From Cycas panzhihuaensis (taxonomy: Eukaryota > Cycadophyta): 64,000 nt of DNA. The position numbers and the translations under genes were made by a program. The stretch is taken from NCBI GenBank assembly GCA_023213395.1, contig CM041465.1, positions 159,347,741 to 159,411,740 of the forward strand. Reading direction: 5' to 3'. Of this stretch, positions 43,720 through 56,090 are shown in pieces. Position 1 is the stretch's first letter, and each line of letters starts with the position of its first letter. Below the pieces are notes generated by a model, which saw nothing but the letters and a program-made list of their open reading frames with translations, was not told the origin of the DNA and searched no databases.

Positions 43720-44217
43720 GGTTATAACATTTCTATAAAATTATATTATCACTTTTTGGCATATATTACCGGATGCGATTTATCACCGGATGCGACTTAT
43801 CATTAAAAGGGTTATATTTTTTGTTTGAAAATGTTGATTTAATCATATTAGATAATCTATTCAAGTCCGCCTAGCTCCTCATCACTTCAGCCCCAGGTTT
43901 TATGGAACCTTCATATGACCAACAGCCAGCTTATGAAGGGGGCTAACTCCTTTTTCATCCTTTTTTGGCATTATTAAGGGGTACTTGTCACGTTTTTGAC
44001 TGTATCTTGAGATTGGGAGGTCCGATTTCGGTTAAAATCTATTGCGTTGGATCCGTAACAGAGAGAGCTTTCATTTGACAGGTCATTTGACACATTTTGG
44101 AGCTGTTTTCATGGAGATTTTTAAGTTCAAAGTCACAAGTTCCTATTTATCTTCATTTTTTCTCAGTTTCTTCAGGCACATATTGCATTTTCAAGTTTCT
44201 TGATGTAATATACCCCG
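43720..44217. other. Internal non-coding part of the gene-carrying element
   Basis: No gene recognised. It includes the near-repeat ATTATCACCGGATGCGACTTATC region around 43770-43805. Confidence 0.5.
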
Positions 44218-44341
44218 AATGGGGGGGATGACATGTACTATGGACTTCTTTTTAGCTCTTGAAGAACCCATTATGATCATATTGTACTTCATTTATGAGA
44301 GAGAGTCACATGTGCTACACAAGTCACATATCATTTTTAGT

Positions 44342-44473
44342 CATGTAAAAATTTTTAATGCTGGTTATTTTTGCCCATGGTGGCAAGTTGTTAGCCCAAT
44401 GATGCATCATGTAAAAATTTCTAATGCTGGTTATTTTTGCCCATGGTGGCAAGTTGTTAGCCCAATGAGGCAT
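44342..44473. repeat. Two tandem 66 bp units
   Basis: CATGTAAAAATTT...ATGATGCAT and CATGTAAAAATTT...ATGAGGCAT follow each other with about three differences. The unit is a multiple of three, so the frame through it (44219-44569) stays open and repeats GYFCPWWQVVSPM. Whether that frame is expressed is unknown. Confidence 0.93.
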
Positions 44474-44597
44474 CTTTTTAGCCCATGTGGCATGTTCGAG
44501 GCCATAGTGCCATCGTATTTCCGGCCATTAGATGCCAAAGAAGTGCTAGTCCTATTGAGCAAGAGGTAGGACACACTTTTAGAAGCTACTCTTGCTT

Positions 44598-45146
44598 GCC
44601 ATGTGCTTTATACATATATATTTTCCTGCTTGCCCTCCCATAAGAGCAAGGGGTGGGACCTTATACAGCTACTCTTGCCAGCTCCTGATTGATCCACGTA
44701 TACAGAGGGAGTTCCTACCCAACTGGCAGTTGCAGCGGCTGATAACCCATGCATTCCGGTAGATGGACTTCTCTTCATATGGACTTCAGCAGCTTTTTAT
44801 TCGGTGCAGTAGTGTTTATGATCCAGCAATGTTTATGATCCAGCAGCATTTATGATCCAGCAGACTTTTGGAGACTCTTGCCATGTGCCATGTGCCATGT
44901 GCCATGTGCTTATTATATATTTTTTCCTGCTTGCACTCCCATACGAGCAAGGGGTGGGACCTTATCTGACTACTCTTGCCGACTCACGATTGTTCCACGT
45001 ATACAGAGGGAGTTCCTACCCAACTGGCGATTGCAGCGGCTGATAACCCATGCATTCCGGTAGATGGACTCTACTTCATATGGACTTCAGCAGCTTTCTT
45101 ATTATATGTGCGGCAGATTCGATCCAAAGACTTTTGGAGACTTGAG
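44598..45146. repeat. Two diverged direct repeats of about 250-280 bp before the polypurine tract
   Basis: Unit 1 (44598-44880) and unit 2 (44900-45146) share TATACAGAGGGAGTTCCTAC, GATAACCCATGCATTCCGGT and GACTTTTGGAGACT. Between and within them are small repeats: GCCATGT four times (44880-44909) and GTTTATGATCCAGCA-like three times (44816-44863). Confidence 0.85.
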
Positions 45147-45196
45147 CTTATCATTGAAGTGATGACATTTATGTAATTGATTATTATGGGGGGGAA

Positions 45197-45476
45197 TGTT
45201 AGGTGTAATACTCAATTCCATTAGCCCTTTGTAAACTCTCTCTATCTTTTGTATATTGTATTAGAGTTGTGGGCCACCTTGATATGTGTGCCACCTCTAA
45301 GTAGTCCAATGGGGTTCTTTCTCTAGTGGTGAGGTTGTACTATAAGTATGTACTCTTATTTGTTCATAATTGAGTTTTGGCCAATTCTCCAACATGGTGT
45401 CTATTCTGTGCATACTTCATCTTTTTGTTGCTCACCATTAGGGTTTGATGTGCTTGTCAAATTACTAATCCTAACA
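45197..45476 (+). repeat. 3' LTR of the gene-carrying element
   Basis: 280 bp, TGTTAGGTG...CTAACA. A TGGGGGGGAA tract precedes it and TSD TGAAT follows it. Confidence 0.95.
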
Positions 45477-45481
45477 TGAAT

Positions 45482-45636
45482 GACCACTTCTAATAGATAT
45501 GTCAGTTCATAGATGGGTCATATCCCTTGGCTTTACACCACTTATAATACACATGTTAGTTTAAAGATGTTGCATCTATTGCATTCATAAGAAAATACAT
45601 ATATTGCTAATCCTTTAACTTCATAATAAGTTCACA
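45482..45636 (-). repeat. 3' LTR of Gypsy-M (continuing at 33556-33578)
   Basis: It aligns with 50451-50605: ATGTCAGTTCATAGATGGGTC here against ATGTTAGTTCATAGAGGGGTC there, and a shared TAATCC(T/C)TTAAC block near the end. Removing the insertion joins TTTTAATATTTTATGAAT to GACCACTT, matching 50433-50458. Confidence 0.7.
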
Positions 45637-46089
45637 CCTCTCAAAAAATGATTTACCCTCAAAGCATTGGAACTTACAAATTTTGTTATTACTAGTTTTC
45701 ATCTTTCAAAGTCATATCTTTAATGTCTATATCCTTCTATTGATAAGATATTCTTTTATCTCTCTATTATGCAATTGTCTTGATATTATCTATATTATTA
45801 CTTTTAGTTGTAGGATATACAATTCTTCTTTATCTAATTCTAATAAAGCTATTTGCACATGTTTTAGGCATGATACATGGAAGACATCATAAATATTTTA
45901 ATTTGGAATGTTTAACTAATAAGCAACTTTACTAATTTTCCTCATCACTTGAAAAGAGATGTAAAATTTTGGTTGCAACTTGTGCTTTTCATATTTCTTT
46001 AATAAAATTTACTTATAAGTTTATAGCCTTAGAAATACCCAATTATTGATATTAAATTATCTTTTAGTATAGTGTAGATCCTATTGTTG

Positions 46090-46760
46090 TTGCATCTTAT
46101 TCCTTATTATGTTCAAGTTATGCTTGATATTTTTGAGGATGTCCTCTATTTGGGCATTAATTACTTAAATTTTATATTGAGAAACCACATGACTAATAAT
46201 AGCTCTAAGAAAACTATCTAATTAGGGAATCTCTTCAATAAGAACATTTATTATTTAGCTTTCCTTGAAGGTTAATTGTATCCCTTCAAAATGAGAATAT
46301 TTTATAAGTCTATTAACAATCACAAATATTACATTCTTTCCATCTAAATATGGTAGCCCTCTAATAAAATCTATGGATGTCTCTTCCCATTTTCTTTCAA
46401 GATATGTAATAGATGAAGACCATTGACCATGTGTATTATTTTATACTTGTTCCTTTGGTAAGTATCACACTCATCCATATATTGATGTATATCTTTCTTT
46501 ATTTATTTTATAAAAATGATTATGTAATATTTCTATAAGTCTTATCTGCCACTATATGACATATTATATGAGTAGAATGACACTCTTGTAAGTTTGTATT
46601 TTTGAATATTGAAGTGGAAGAAAAATAAATCCAATCCTTATACTGGAGGATTTTATTTCTCCACTTAAATTTCTTATTTTAATTTGAAGTATTCTTAACC
46701 TATTGAATAGCCCTTTATGTATGTGGGTCTTGTGCATTTTCTTATATCTGGGTGATCCAT
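46090..46760 (-). pseudogene. Gypsy-M integrase fragment
   Basis: On the minus strand around 46440-46280 the frame reads SSITYLERKWEETSIDFIRG then LPYLDGKNVIFVIVNRLIKY, the first part of a Ty3/gypsy integrase core (usual form MDFIxGLP, then VIxVVVDRLTKYAHF). The first catalytic Asp region is therefore present, with the later Asp of VVDR changed to Asn. Upstream and downstream parts are too decayed to follow reliably. The surrounding frames are shadows. The element order places it after RT and before the 3' LTR. Confidence 0.7.
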
Positions 46761-47299
46761 ACATGCCCTAATATTGACATAACTTAAAGAGCAATATCTT
46801 CATCTCTTCTAAATGTAGTATCTATGATAACATTTTCTTTTTCCTTTTCATGAACTATTTCAAAATCAAAAGATTATAATTTTTTGACTCATCTCCATTG
46901 TCATTTGGACAAGAATGGTTATTTTATAAAACACTTGAAGCTATCATGATCAATCTTAATGATAAATTTATTGCCTATTAAGTAATGATGCTATTTTGTA
47001 ATTACATAAATAACAATTAATATTTCTTTTATAAATATGGAGTGATTTATTTTTTCCCTTAAATTTATAACTCTAATATGTAATTAGTTGATCATTCTAC
47101 ATTATCATTATGCCTAATCACTCTTTAGAAGTATCACACTCTATAATAAATTATTATTCAAAATTTGGCATAGTAAAAACATGAAAGGATATCACTAAAT
47201 TTCTTTAGATCATTGAATGATTTATCTACTTGTTCATTCTATTTGAAAGCATCCTTTTTTGATATATCTAAAAGGGGTGTTGTTATTCATCTATAACCC

Positions 47300-48070
47300 T
47301 TAATGAATCTCCCATAGAATCCTAAGGCTCCTAAAAACCCTTCTTCATTTAATATGTTCTTGGGAATAAGCTAGTCTAATATTGCTTGGATATTTTCTAA
47401 ATAGATTTTTACTACTTTATAAGTTATTATGTGGCTCATATATTCTACTACTTTAGACCTAAATATGCATTTTTCCTTGTTAGTGAATAGGAAACTATCT
47501 AATAATATTTGGAGAACTTGTCTAAGATATTATAAATGCTTGAACAAGGGCTTACTATAAGTTACAATATCATCAAAGAAGATTAAGATGAATTTCATAA
47601 GACAGAGATGAAATATCTTATTCATAATAACCTAAAATATTCCTGGCACATTTACCAACCTAAATAGTATGGCTTTGAATTTGTAGAGACCTTCATCTGT
47701 ATGAAAAGTTTTTTCTTCTATGTATTAAGATTTGACTTATATCTAATAACAACTAGATTTAAGTTCAATCTTTATAAAAAAATAGGTACCATATAGCTCA
47801 TATGGGAGATCTTCTATTTGAGGAATCAAAAACTAATTTTTAATGGTAGCCTTATTGAGAGGCCTATAATCACCACATATTCTAAAAGATTAACATTTCT
47901 TTGGAACTAAAATGACTAGTTCTACAAAAGGACATTCACTAGGTATTATTTTTCCTTGATCTAACAACTCCAATATTAGACTTTCAATGATAGTCCTCTG
48001 ATGATAAGGACGTAGATGTTGATGTGGTTAAATATTAATTGGGGTTATACTATATTAAGGTTTAATGGCA
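47300..48070 (-). pseudogene. Gypsy-M reverse transcriptase
   Basis: On the minus strand the frame reads HQHLRPYHQRTIIESLILEL then LDQGKIIPSECPF, ELVILVPKK, a short decayed piece, then CGDYRPLNKATIKN and IPQIEDL: the canonical start of a Ty3/gypsy RT (fingers and palm). The catalytic box reads FFDDIV with both Asp codons intact (47569-47577). RNase H probably follows down to about 46880 but is hard to follow. Stops and shifts are many. Its function would be cDNA synthesis in the particle. Confidence 0.85.
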
Positions 48071-48529
48071 TGCTTATATCCTCTATTAGGTAGTAATTCC
48101 TTTTGTAATTCTTTAAGAACATTGTTATATTATTATGTTAATATGATAATCTCAAGAGAGATATCTTATTTCTTAGTCCTTGATTATATAGAATAAAGTT
48201 TTATTTTTTAATATTTTCTGCATGCAATATAAAGAGACTTCTTGATTTGAGGAGGTGGGAGACCCTTATAATATATATGCTATCCCTTCCAGCCAAAACG
48301 TCATGAATAATGCATTATAGTTCATGATAATTAACCCTAAGGTCCATAACCACTAAACTCCTAGAACTATATCAACACCACCTATTGGCATAACAAACAT
48401 AGAAGATTGTAATGTATAATTAGATCTTGCCAAAGGGACCTTTTGATAAAATTCTTCATATGGTATTATTTCCCACTAACTATATCTATTTTGAATTACT
48501 TTAGTGGGGTAATTTAGAGACACTCTTGC

Positions 48530-48900
48530 TTGGTTGTCCTTTAGTTGATGGAGTTATGAGTTCTTCCTCTATCAATTAAGATAGTTACCTTTGAAATCTT
48601 TAATTCTCCTATTAGACATAATGTTTGAGGTGATGTTAAAACTCCTTTTATTACCTGCAATGAGATTTTCACCTCAAGGTGATCATCTTTATCTTCTAGT
48701 GCTAATTTTTTTATGACTTATTCATCCTCCAAAATAGGTTCTTCTAATGCATACATAGTTATTTATTGTTCATTTTCTAACATAAATAATTTCTTTGAAG
48801 TATCCATTCTAAATATGATCCTTTGTCCATTTTTTATTACATTTAAACCATATTCCTCTTTTATGGTGTTTATTCCTAATAAAACCAGCGGACTTTCTTA
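48530..48900 (-). pseudogene. Gypsy-M nucleocapsid knuckle and protease
   Basis: The minus-strand frame reads GIWFKCNKKWTKDHIF near 48850, where related elements have GLCFKCxEKWxPGHxC, so the zinc knuckle has lost its outer Cys residues. After an acidic linker it reads SPQTLCLIGELKISKVTILI then DRGRTHNSI (about 48600-48550), where the protease consensus is LIDSGSTHNFI: the DSG has become DRG. It is inactive. The position directly upstream of RT supports the call. Confidence 0.75.
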
Positions 48901-50404
48901 TTTTTAGAATGAGCCCTCTACTTGAGTTTTTAGTAGCGGTTTAAAATTATTTCTAAAATTAATATCATAACATTTGTTTACACTAAATTCATCCTCAATA
49001 CTTGTAAGTTTTAATATTGCTTGTTGAATATTTATAACCCTTAAGGTTTTCAACCTATAGTAGATATTTTATTTTGATCCTCTAAGATATGTTTCTAATA
49101 GTTGATTCTCATTTATTATGGTGATAATATGATATATAAATTTTAAAATTCTTTTGTATATTATTGTATAAATTCTGTTTACTAGAGGTGATGGAGTCTA
49201 AAATAGAACTTTATCCTATGTATCATCATATTACTTATAGATTGTAAGACAAAAAAAATTCTAGATGAAATTTGTGGTATTCTCATAGTCCTTACATCAC
49301 TAAGTAAACTATTATAGTGCTTGATTACTCAAATCTAGTAATGCAAATACATTTTTTGCTTTTGTTAGAGCATGGATGAATGTTGAAAAAGATTTACATC
49401 ATTGCTAACCATGTTCATACTTCTTAATTTTTATTTAGATAAAAAAATTCTAGTTAAACCTTCATATTTTTAACATATTAAAACTTATATATATATTAGT
49501 TCCCTAAGGTTCCCTCTTAACTTCATAATCTTCTCTTGATATGTCTTCCCTCTATCTTTTATGTATAACATTATCCACTTCCTCTGCCATATTGAACATG
49601 TCTTAAGATAATTTATCTACTAAATTTTATAGAGCATTTATGAAATCCTATAATGTAATTATAATATATGCCAATTATTAGAGTTCTTTAACTTATTTAG
49701 TGGGTTCTTCAATTCTCTAATCTATGTTTCTTGGAGGTAGCAGAGTGCTTTATGTTTTTAGAAGGGAAGTTTCTCCCTACTATTTAGTAATCATCTTAGA
49801 ATGGAGCACTACAATGTATTTGTCTTAATTATTTCACTTATTAAATTATACACAAGAGTAAAGACTATAAAATAATACTTGAATTCAAAGAAAGAATATC
49901 CAAAGCTGTTACCATATGGCTAAGTTTTAATTGCTAAAAATTGAGTATCTCAATCTCAAAAAATTCTAGAAATTACCCTTGGAAGACCTTAAAGATTAAA
50001 TTCAAACTATGTCATATAACCATTCATTTTAATAGTAAATGAGTGTAGATCATAATAGAAAAGATGATAATGGATTTAGAGCTCTTAATAGAATATATCA
50101 TAGTTTGATCATTTAGGGGTATAAAAATTTGATTAGATGTTTAAAAAAAAGTTAACTTAACCCCTCCCACTTATGTAAGTATAATATCTTTGATACTAGT
50201 TATTATGAACTCAATAGGGTTCTCTAATGCATCCACATTTAATGACACATAAATAATAAAAAATATATTAAATAATAATAAGATAGTATATAAAATAATT
50301 AAAAGGTTTAAAAGTTTATCCTCTTCAAGATGAGAGATCCTCATAGAATTCACCACTACCTACAGTTACCTCTAAACCTTGAAGCTCTACGGAATATTCC
50401 ACCA
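48901..50404. other. Presumed gag and leader of Gypsy-M
   Basis: No frame is convincing. By position it should hold gag and the 5' leader on the minus strand. The minus sequence TGGTGGAATATTCCGTAGAGC next to the LTR may be a broken initiator-Met primer site. Confidence 0.4.
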
Positions 50405-50605
50405 TGATAACCTCTTTAAAAAAACTCCTACCATTTTAATATTTCATAAATAACCACTTTCAATGGATATGTTAGTTCATAGAGGGGTCATAACCCTTAG
50501 CTTCATACTACTTCCAATAGACATGCCAATTTAGAAGGGGTGCATCCCTTAGCTTTATAACAAAACATATAGATTATTAATCCCTTAACCTCATAAGAAT
50601 GATGG
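50405..50605 (-). repeat. 5' LTR of Gypsy-M
   Basis: Paired with 45482-45636 by alignment over about 175 bp. On the plus strand it starts at about TGATAACC (50405) and ends near AGAATGATG (about 50605). Its first 23 bases do not match the left copy, whose start is replaced by the Chromovirus-R LTR. Confidence 0.65.
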
Positions 50606-51450
50606 ATTTAATATTTTTATAATTAGTAAATTTAATATTTTTAACAATTATTAGTAAATTAAAGTTATTTTTTGAAAATGGTGTAAGAGATACCTTAATT
50701 CATTTATGTATGGTTTATTTTTTATATAATGGATTGATACCCTATTTTAGCACTTTAGATATTTATCAAACCATTTCTATTTTATCTTTATGTAATCAAT
50801 GAGGTGGATGACCTTTCATGCAACTCAACAAAGGGCCTAAGGTAGAAAAGATCCATGCTGAAGGAGGGAGGGAATACTCTCTCTCACAAACATTATGTCT
50901 CACTTGGACATAAATGTAGGGAAGAAGATGAGAACCTAGGTCAAGTGAGGGCTAAGGAGAGGTACATAACACACATCTATGATGTAGCTATATTCTCTCT
51001 TAATTTGGATAAAAATAATACCCATACCTAGTTTAGGTGTAAACCTAAGACCTTGCAAGTTCAAAGACTCATAACAAGTGTTGCTCCTCCATCCTTTTCA
51101 CTCTTTCAATTTAAGGATGACCATGTAATGTAATAGGCCTCATTTTATCCTTTTACCTTGAGTTTCCTAATTAATACTACATGTTAAGAGGGGAGAGTAA
51201 GGGAAAGCAAACTAATGTGATAAATGCACAAATAAGTCAAAAGAAAACCCTCTCTCTCTCTTTGGTCTTTTCTATTTTCTTTATCTTTAAGAGGATTATG
51301 GGGAAAAGGAAAATCTATTCTACACTCCTTTCTCTCTTTCTTATTTTTAAAATAAAAATAAATAGAAACAAAAGGTAAATAAAAAGGTAAGAAGCTCTTG
51401 TTGAGATGATAAGGTCCCAATACCCTGAAACCGCCACCAAGATCTAAATT
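50606..51450. other. Unassigned AT-rich stretch
   Basis: No gene, RNA or paired repeat seen. The frame at 51184-51495 (minus) is low complexity and ends within the solo LTR. Confidence 0.5.
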
Positions 51451-51455
51451 ATTCT

Positions 51456-52044
51456 TGCAACTAGTTATAGGAATCGAAACTAAGATTACGTGCAAGTTCT
51501 TAAACTAGAGGTAAAACACTAAAATGAACAAGAAAGCCAAGCATAAAATGTACACCCAATATAACGTGGTAAAACCCCAGCAGTGTGTTAGGGAAAACAT
51601 CCAAACAGGAAAGGTATCGATCTTTATTATCATATAATGGAGAAAATGTACATAACCAGTAGCAAAGTGCTCTCAGCAATAACAACTAATTGCCGCCCTA
51701 CTCACAGTACATTGAACAATCTCAACATAAATAAATATGCCCTAAATCAGGCTACATGAATGGGTCATACATAACATAAATCTTAACTATAGAATCTAGG
51801 TATTTTTATCAAACGACCCTAATTCTCTTTATAATTTAATATAGTTTCTAGTGCTAATTTTTCAGGTTGGGGGCTATCGCCCTCGAACCCCCTCTTAGCG
51901 GGGGGTGTTCCACACCCCCTGCACCCCCTAGCCAAGGGGGGCAAGAGCCCCCCTTGGAACCCCCCGAGAAGGTTTAGGGGGGAACCCGCACTGCCAACAT
52001 GTCAAAATTTTAGCCTCCCAACCATTTGTTGTCATATTCTAACA
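51456..52044 (-). repeat. Solo LTR, minus orientation
   Basis: Read on the minus strand it starts TGTTAGAATATGACAACAAA and ends ACTAGTTGCA (589 bp). Flanks are ATTCT (51451-51455) and ACTCT (52045-52049), a duplication with one C/T change. It contains an AATAAAGATC poly(A)-like signal and a GGGGTTTTACCACG block typical of plant LTR 3' parts. No internal region or second LTR is present, as expected after LTR-LTR recombination. Confidence 0.72.
51855..51985. repeat. G/C-run block inside the solo LTR
   Basis: About 130 bp of alternating G-runs and C-runs (for example AGCGGGGGGTG and CAAGGGGGGCAAG with CACCCCCTGCACCCCC) can fold into several stems, and either strand could form quadruplexes. It stands out in an AT-rich region. 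Confidence 0.85.
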
Positions 52045-52294
52045 ACTCTTTCCTTTATTTATTATGTTCTCTTAGAATAAGTAGATGGGTAAACGGAGAA
52101 ATCCTACCCTTCTCTTTTATTTTTATAAAATAAAGGGAACATAATAAAATATTTAACTTTGAATTTTTTATTCTTTTGAAATAAAAATGAAAGAGAATGG
52201 CAAAGAGGGGTGCACCTAAGATGTGGTTGTAGAACTCAAATGGCCAATTTCCCTTTTCTCTAATATTTCCCTCATATACATTTGGCTTAATATG

Positions 52295-52619
52295 TGTTAG
52301 AACATAATGTTTAATTTCTAGGTTATATGTTTTTAAGTTAAGGGTTCTATACATTGTTTGGGTTAAGCTATAACTTAATATTATAACTTGTGTGTGTGGG
52401 TATTATTTGTGTGTACATTTTGTAATATCCTTATAAGGTCATCAAGCAAAGAGCCATGTGTCATCTTACATGATCTTCTTATCTTTATAATGAATTTAAT
52501 GAACTATTGAGTTACTATATATACATATTCAATGTATTATAAGAATGATGAGAAATATATTAAAGTTTTATCATTATTTATCTTGAGTTTTATATATTGT
52601 GTATGTGCATAATTTTACA
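52295..52619 (+). repeat. 5' LTR of LTR-X
   Basis: 325 bp, TGTTAGAACATAATG...AATTTTACA. Confidence 0.92.
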
Positions 52620-52633
52620 TTTGGTATTAGAGC

Positions 52634-55600
52634 AAGTTTTGAGAGGACATCCATCCTCCTCTTGAGATGGTACCTTTCAAACCTAGGATATGTAAGTGAC
52701 ATAGGCAAGGAAGTAGCAACATTAATGTAGGATTGTAGTAATAATGTGCAAAAACAATACCCTTCTTATAGTCATTTTTTGCTTGATAAAAATGATTCCT
52801 TATATGGAGACCTAAAATAGATATGCAGACTTGTATGTAGAATATTTCTTTGTGAAATATTTTGCTAATTATTATTTCAAAATTAGTTTTAAAATTACAT
52901 TAAAAATTAATTAATTTAGATATTTTTAAAACCATATCAATTCATATGTAATTGGGTCGCTTTGCTTGGCCTATTTTATGTTATTTATATGTTACTAGAC
53001 CTCCATTGAGTTGTATTACAACTATTAATATATAAGGTGGCTCCCATTGAATGCTTATGGCATTTACAATACTTGCATAGATTTATATTGAAATTTACAC
53101 AAATGAAGTTTTCTCCATGAGCCTATAACATCTTTGCTTATGATTTTCAGAAACCCTAGCTGTGGAGGTTGTTCAATGATTTGATTTGGGTGAGCATGAG
53201 GCATCTCAAAATGGCAGGGGCCTAGAGTGGCAGGAATAGAGGATGCCCTAAAACTTTTTGCCAAATTCAATAGGCAATATAGATAGGTTTAGATTAAATA
53301 GTATGCCAATAATCAAAACTTGATAAGAAAGAAGAGGTTGTATTTGAGTTTTGGGTATTTCTCCATCTTTAAACATGTTTCACAAAGGACTAGTGTGAAG
53401 TCTCTTATCCCTGGAAATGATGTGAATTATTTAAAAAATGATATTGATATTATAAGAAAAAAAAGGAGTTGTTAATGCTAGCTCTTTAGAATACATAACT
53501 ATTGATGGAGAGATTTGTGTTTATGGCAGTGACTTAGAGGCAAGTCCATGTTGGTAGCATTATGATACTCTCATTGAGTTGGGTTATTTATATAAAAATG
53601 ATTTTGCTTTAGCACACTAATCTTGTGCATTATGGTGGTTCATTAGTCATGGATCAATTATTTATGAAATATGTAGAACTCTACTAGTTAATGTGAGGCT
53701 TGCAAACTATAACAAAATCCTAGCATACACTATAGTGTTTGGGTTGGGGCATTAAACAAGAATTCGACTCTTACTGTGGATGTTCATAGTTCGTTGAGCA
53801 CATAGCCTTGCAACTACAGAGAGTACCCTCATATTATTAATACTCTACCTTTGTAAATGTGCCATTACTTGATCCAAACCATAAGGAGTACACTCCAGGC
53901 TTCTCCTGATAGAAAAAGAATTTCATTGTCCTCTAGGAGTAAACTATACAATTTTATTATAGAGGAGTATTATTCTCCATTAATTCTTCACCTTGTATGG
54001 TACTTTATTAGAACTTTTGATGTGAATACCAACTGATATTTCCCATGAGGCAAATAAGGTTTTCAACATTACATGTAGGAAAATGGAGGACACATGCCAA
54101 CTATTTGAGGAAATGCCTAAGATTTGTAGCATTAGAAGTAGTTGTTAGAATGTGTATCTCAGTAATGATAGCATGAAGAGGTTCTTAATCTTATTTATAA
54201 CCCTAACTAGATTGAACATAGACCCTCTTTCTTACAATAATGAAAAGGGCTAAAGATTTTGGGATCTAAGATTTGGAAATTTATTGGATTTATAACATGA
54301 CAAATTTATTGTTTCTACTTCTTTATCTCTACCTCTTAGAGAATCCAATATAGATTTGACCAAAATTATAGAAGAGGAATGGGATTTCAATGAATTTGTG
54401 GGTAGAGAGAAATAAAACTACCTATTGTGTTCCAAGAGGAACCTCGCAATCTCCATCAAAAGGTTATGCATATCCATCAATTATAGTTGCTATCACTTTA
54501 GTAATGATATAATCCCTCCTTCTTATCAATTTTTACAATAGTAATACTTTGTAGTAGTCCCCAATGACTGCAAAAATAAGAGATTGGAATGATATTAAAA
54601 AGATGAATTATAAGAATTACATCACATCTGATGATTTAGGAGCTTTTATAAGCTTTTAATACTTGCTTGATTAGTTGGTTTATAGTATAACATTATGGGC
54701 TATTGGATAGACCTAATTTATTAAAGTTATGAATGAAATGTTGATTAGGAAGAAGCATGCCTTCCTTTATTTTTTATAATGGCTAGTTGTTTCTAGGCCT
54801 AGCTAACTAAATGTAACATTTAGCCATATAATTAGTTATGATACATGGACTCATGAGCATACATCACAAGAATATTTTTAGGATGATTTAAGATTGAAAA
54901 TATTACAATAGATAAAGATAGAAGATATTGCAATAAATCTATAGATGATGAAAGTAGGTTGATTTCTTGAACTTGAGAGATAACCTTAGTTGGGAGATAG
55001 CATAAATTATAATAACAAGGAAGATGGAGATGATGTTGAAGGAGGGAAATATTTTAAATTCCTACAATTATATCAAAAACTATAAATGATAACTTAGAAT
55101 AGAATTTGAAATTTTGATAAAGTAATTAAGGCATATAACTAAAGCTCAATAGAATAATTCTTGAGCTTTTTATCCCTTAAAGGGATAGCTCTCAATGTGC
55201 CTATACTTCACTTTTTTGGGCATACAACACTAGATGCACATTTAGGTTTGTACAGAATATTTATGAAGGAGCTTGCATATTTTTTGGAGGATATAATTGA
55301 CATCATTTACATTGCTTTGGTGACTTCAATAGCTACCTATTATGGTGTAGTTTTTATGATAACACTTGAGATTTGTAGTATTTATAAATAGCAACATTAA
55401 TACCCTACATCATTTATGTAATAAAGTATAGTTGTTGTTGTTATTAGAGGAACCATATTTGATAAATTTATAGATATATTTCTTGTTCTAAATTTTATCT
55501 CAATATATTCTAGATGTGATGTTTTTTTGGGTTTGGAGGCATTACAAAATTACTCTCCTTATTTCCCTTTATCATGATGTAATAATTTGGAGGCACAACA

Positions 55601-56080
55601 AATTTATCCTCATTGGTGGTATTTATCAAGTTTGGATGCCTAATTAATTTGCCCTCCACATCACCATTAATGGTCGTTTTTAGTTCTTATGGAAGATGAA
55701 ATGAATTCCATTTCTTTTATATCTTATTTATAAATGGTGTCCTACCCAATGAGTGTACTATTGCTTACTTTTCTCTTAGCATATAGTAGTATAAATGATA
55801 TTTACATCATGTATGATAGAATATCTAACTTTATGATATTTGAATGGTCAAGCAGTTTGACTTGATCCTTGGATACACATCAAATTAAGGTCTACACTGT
55901 GTTAATGAACAACGTTCACAAAGACTTTACCTAGGTAACCGATGGACATAGTGGCTAGTCATCCATGTGATCTAGTAGATAGTGACATCTTTATATTGAT
56001 GTTAATGACTTTTCTCAATAAAATAGATTGATGGTCAACATGAATTATTGATACTATTTTTTATTATAAAAATTAAATAT
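52634..56080. other. Interior of LTR-X, no recognised gene
   Basis: The best protein-like stretch is around 53480-53760 on the plus strand (ASSLEYITIDGEICVYGSDL, then an LIELGYLYKNDFALAH-like run with stops at Gln or Trp codons). The frame at 55161-55391 is open but looks like nothing known to me. I cannot tell a decayed unknown protein from chance. Confidence 0.4.
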
Positions 56081-56090
56081 TATAGGAGGG

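Larger units (their letters stand above)
33579..45476 (+). mobile_element. Young LTR element carrying host-gene fragments (split by Copia-2)
   Basis: LTRs at 33579-33857 and 45197-45476 differ at only two positions (one substitution and one T-run length). The flanks TGAAT (33574-33578) and TGAAT (45477-45481) are a perfect target-site duplication. An initiator-Met primer site follows the 5' LTR and a GGGGGGGAA polypurine tract precedes the 3' LTR. Copia-2 (34036-42338) is inserted in it, so its own length is about 3.6 kb. It encodes no gag or pol, but holds pieces resembling host genes (42530-43640) and tandem repeats. It depends on another element for movement. Confidence 0.88.
45482..50605 (-). 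mobile_element. Gypsy-M: minus-strand Ty3/gypsy element, decayed
   Basis: On the minus strand I read nucleocapsid and protease (48900-48530), RT (48070-47300) and integrase (46760-46090) in gypsy order. Similar sequence at both ends, 45482-45636 (plus the stub 33556-33578) and 50428-50605, marks its LTRs. The gene-carrying element inserted into its 3' LTR. Frame damage is heavy throughout, so it is one of the older layers. Confidence 0.75.

Noticed and set aside
44816-44863. Three spaced copies of GTTTATGATCCAGCA-like sequence
   Set aside because: Not a CRISPR array: only three short units with almost no spacers, in a plant retroelement.
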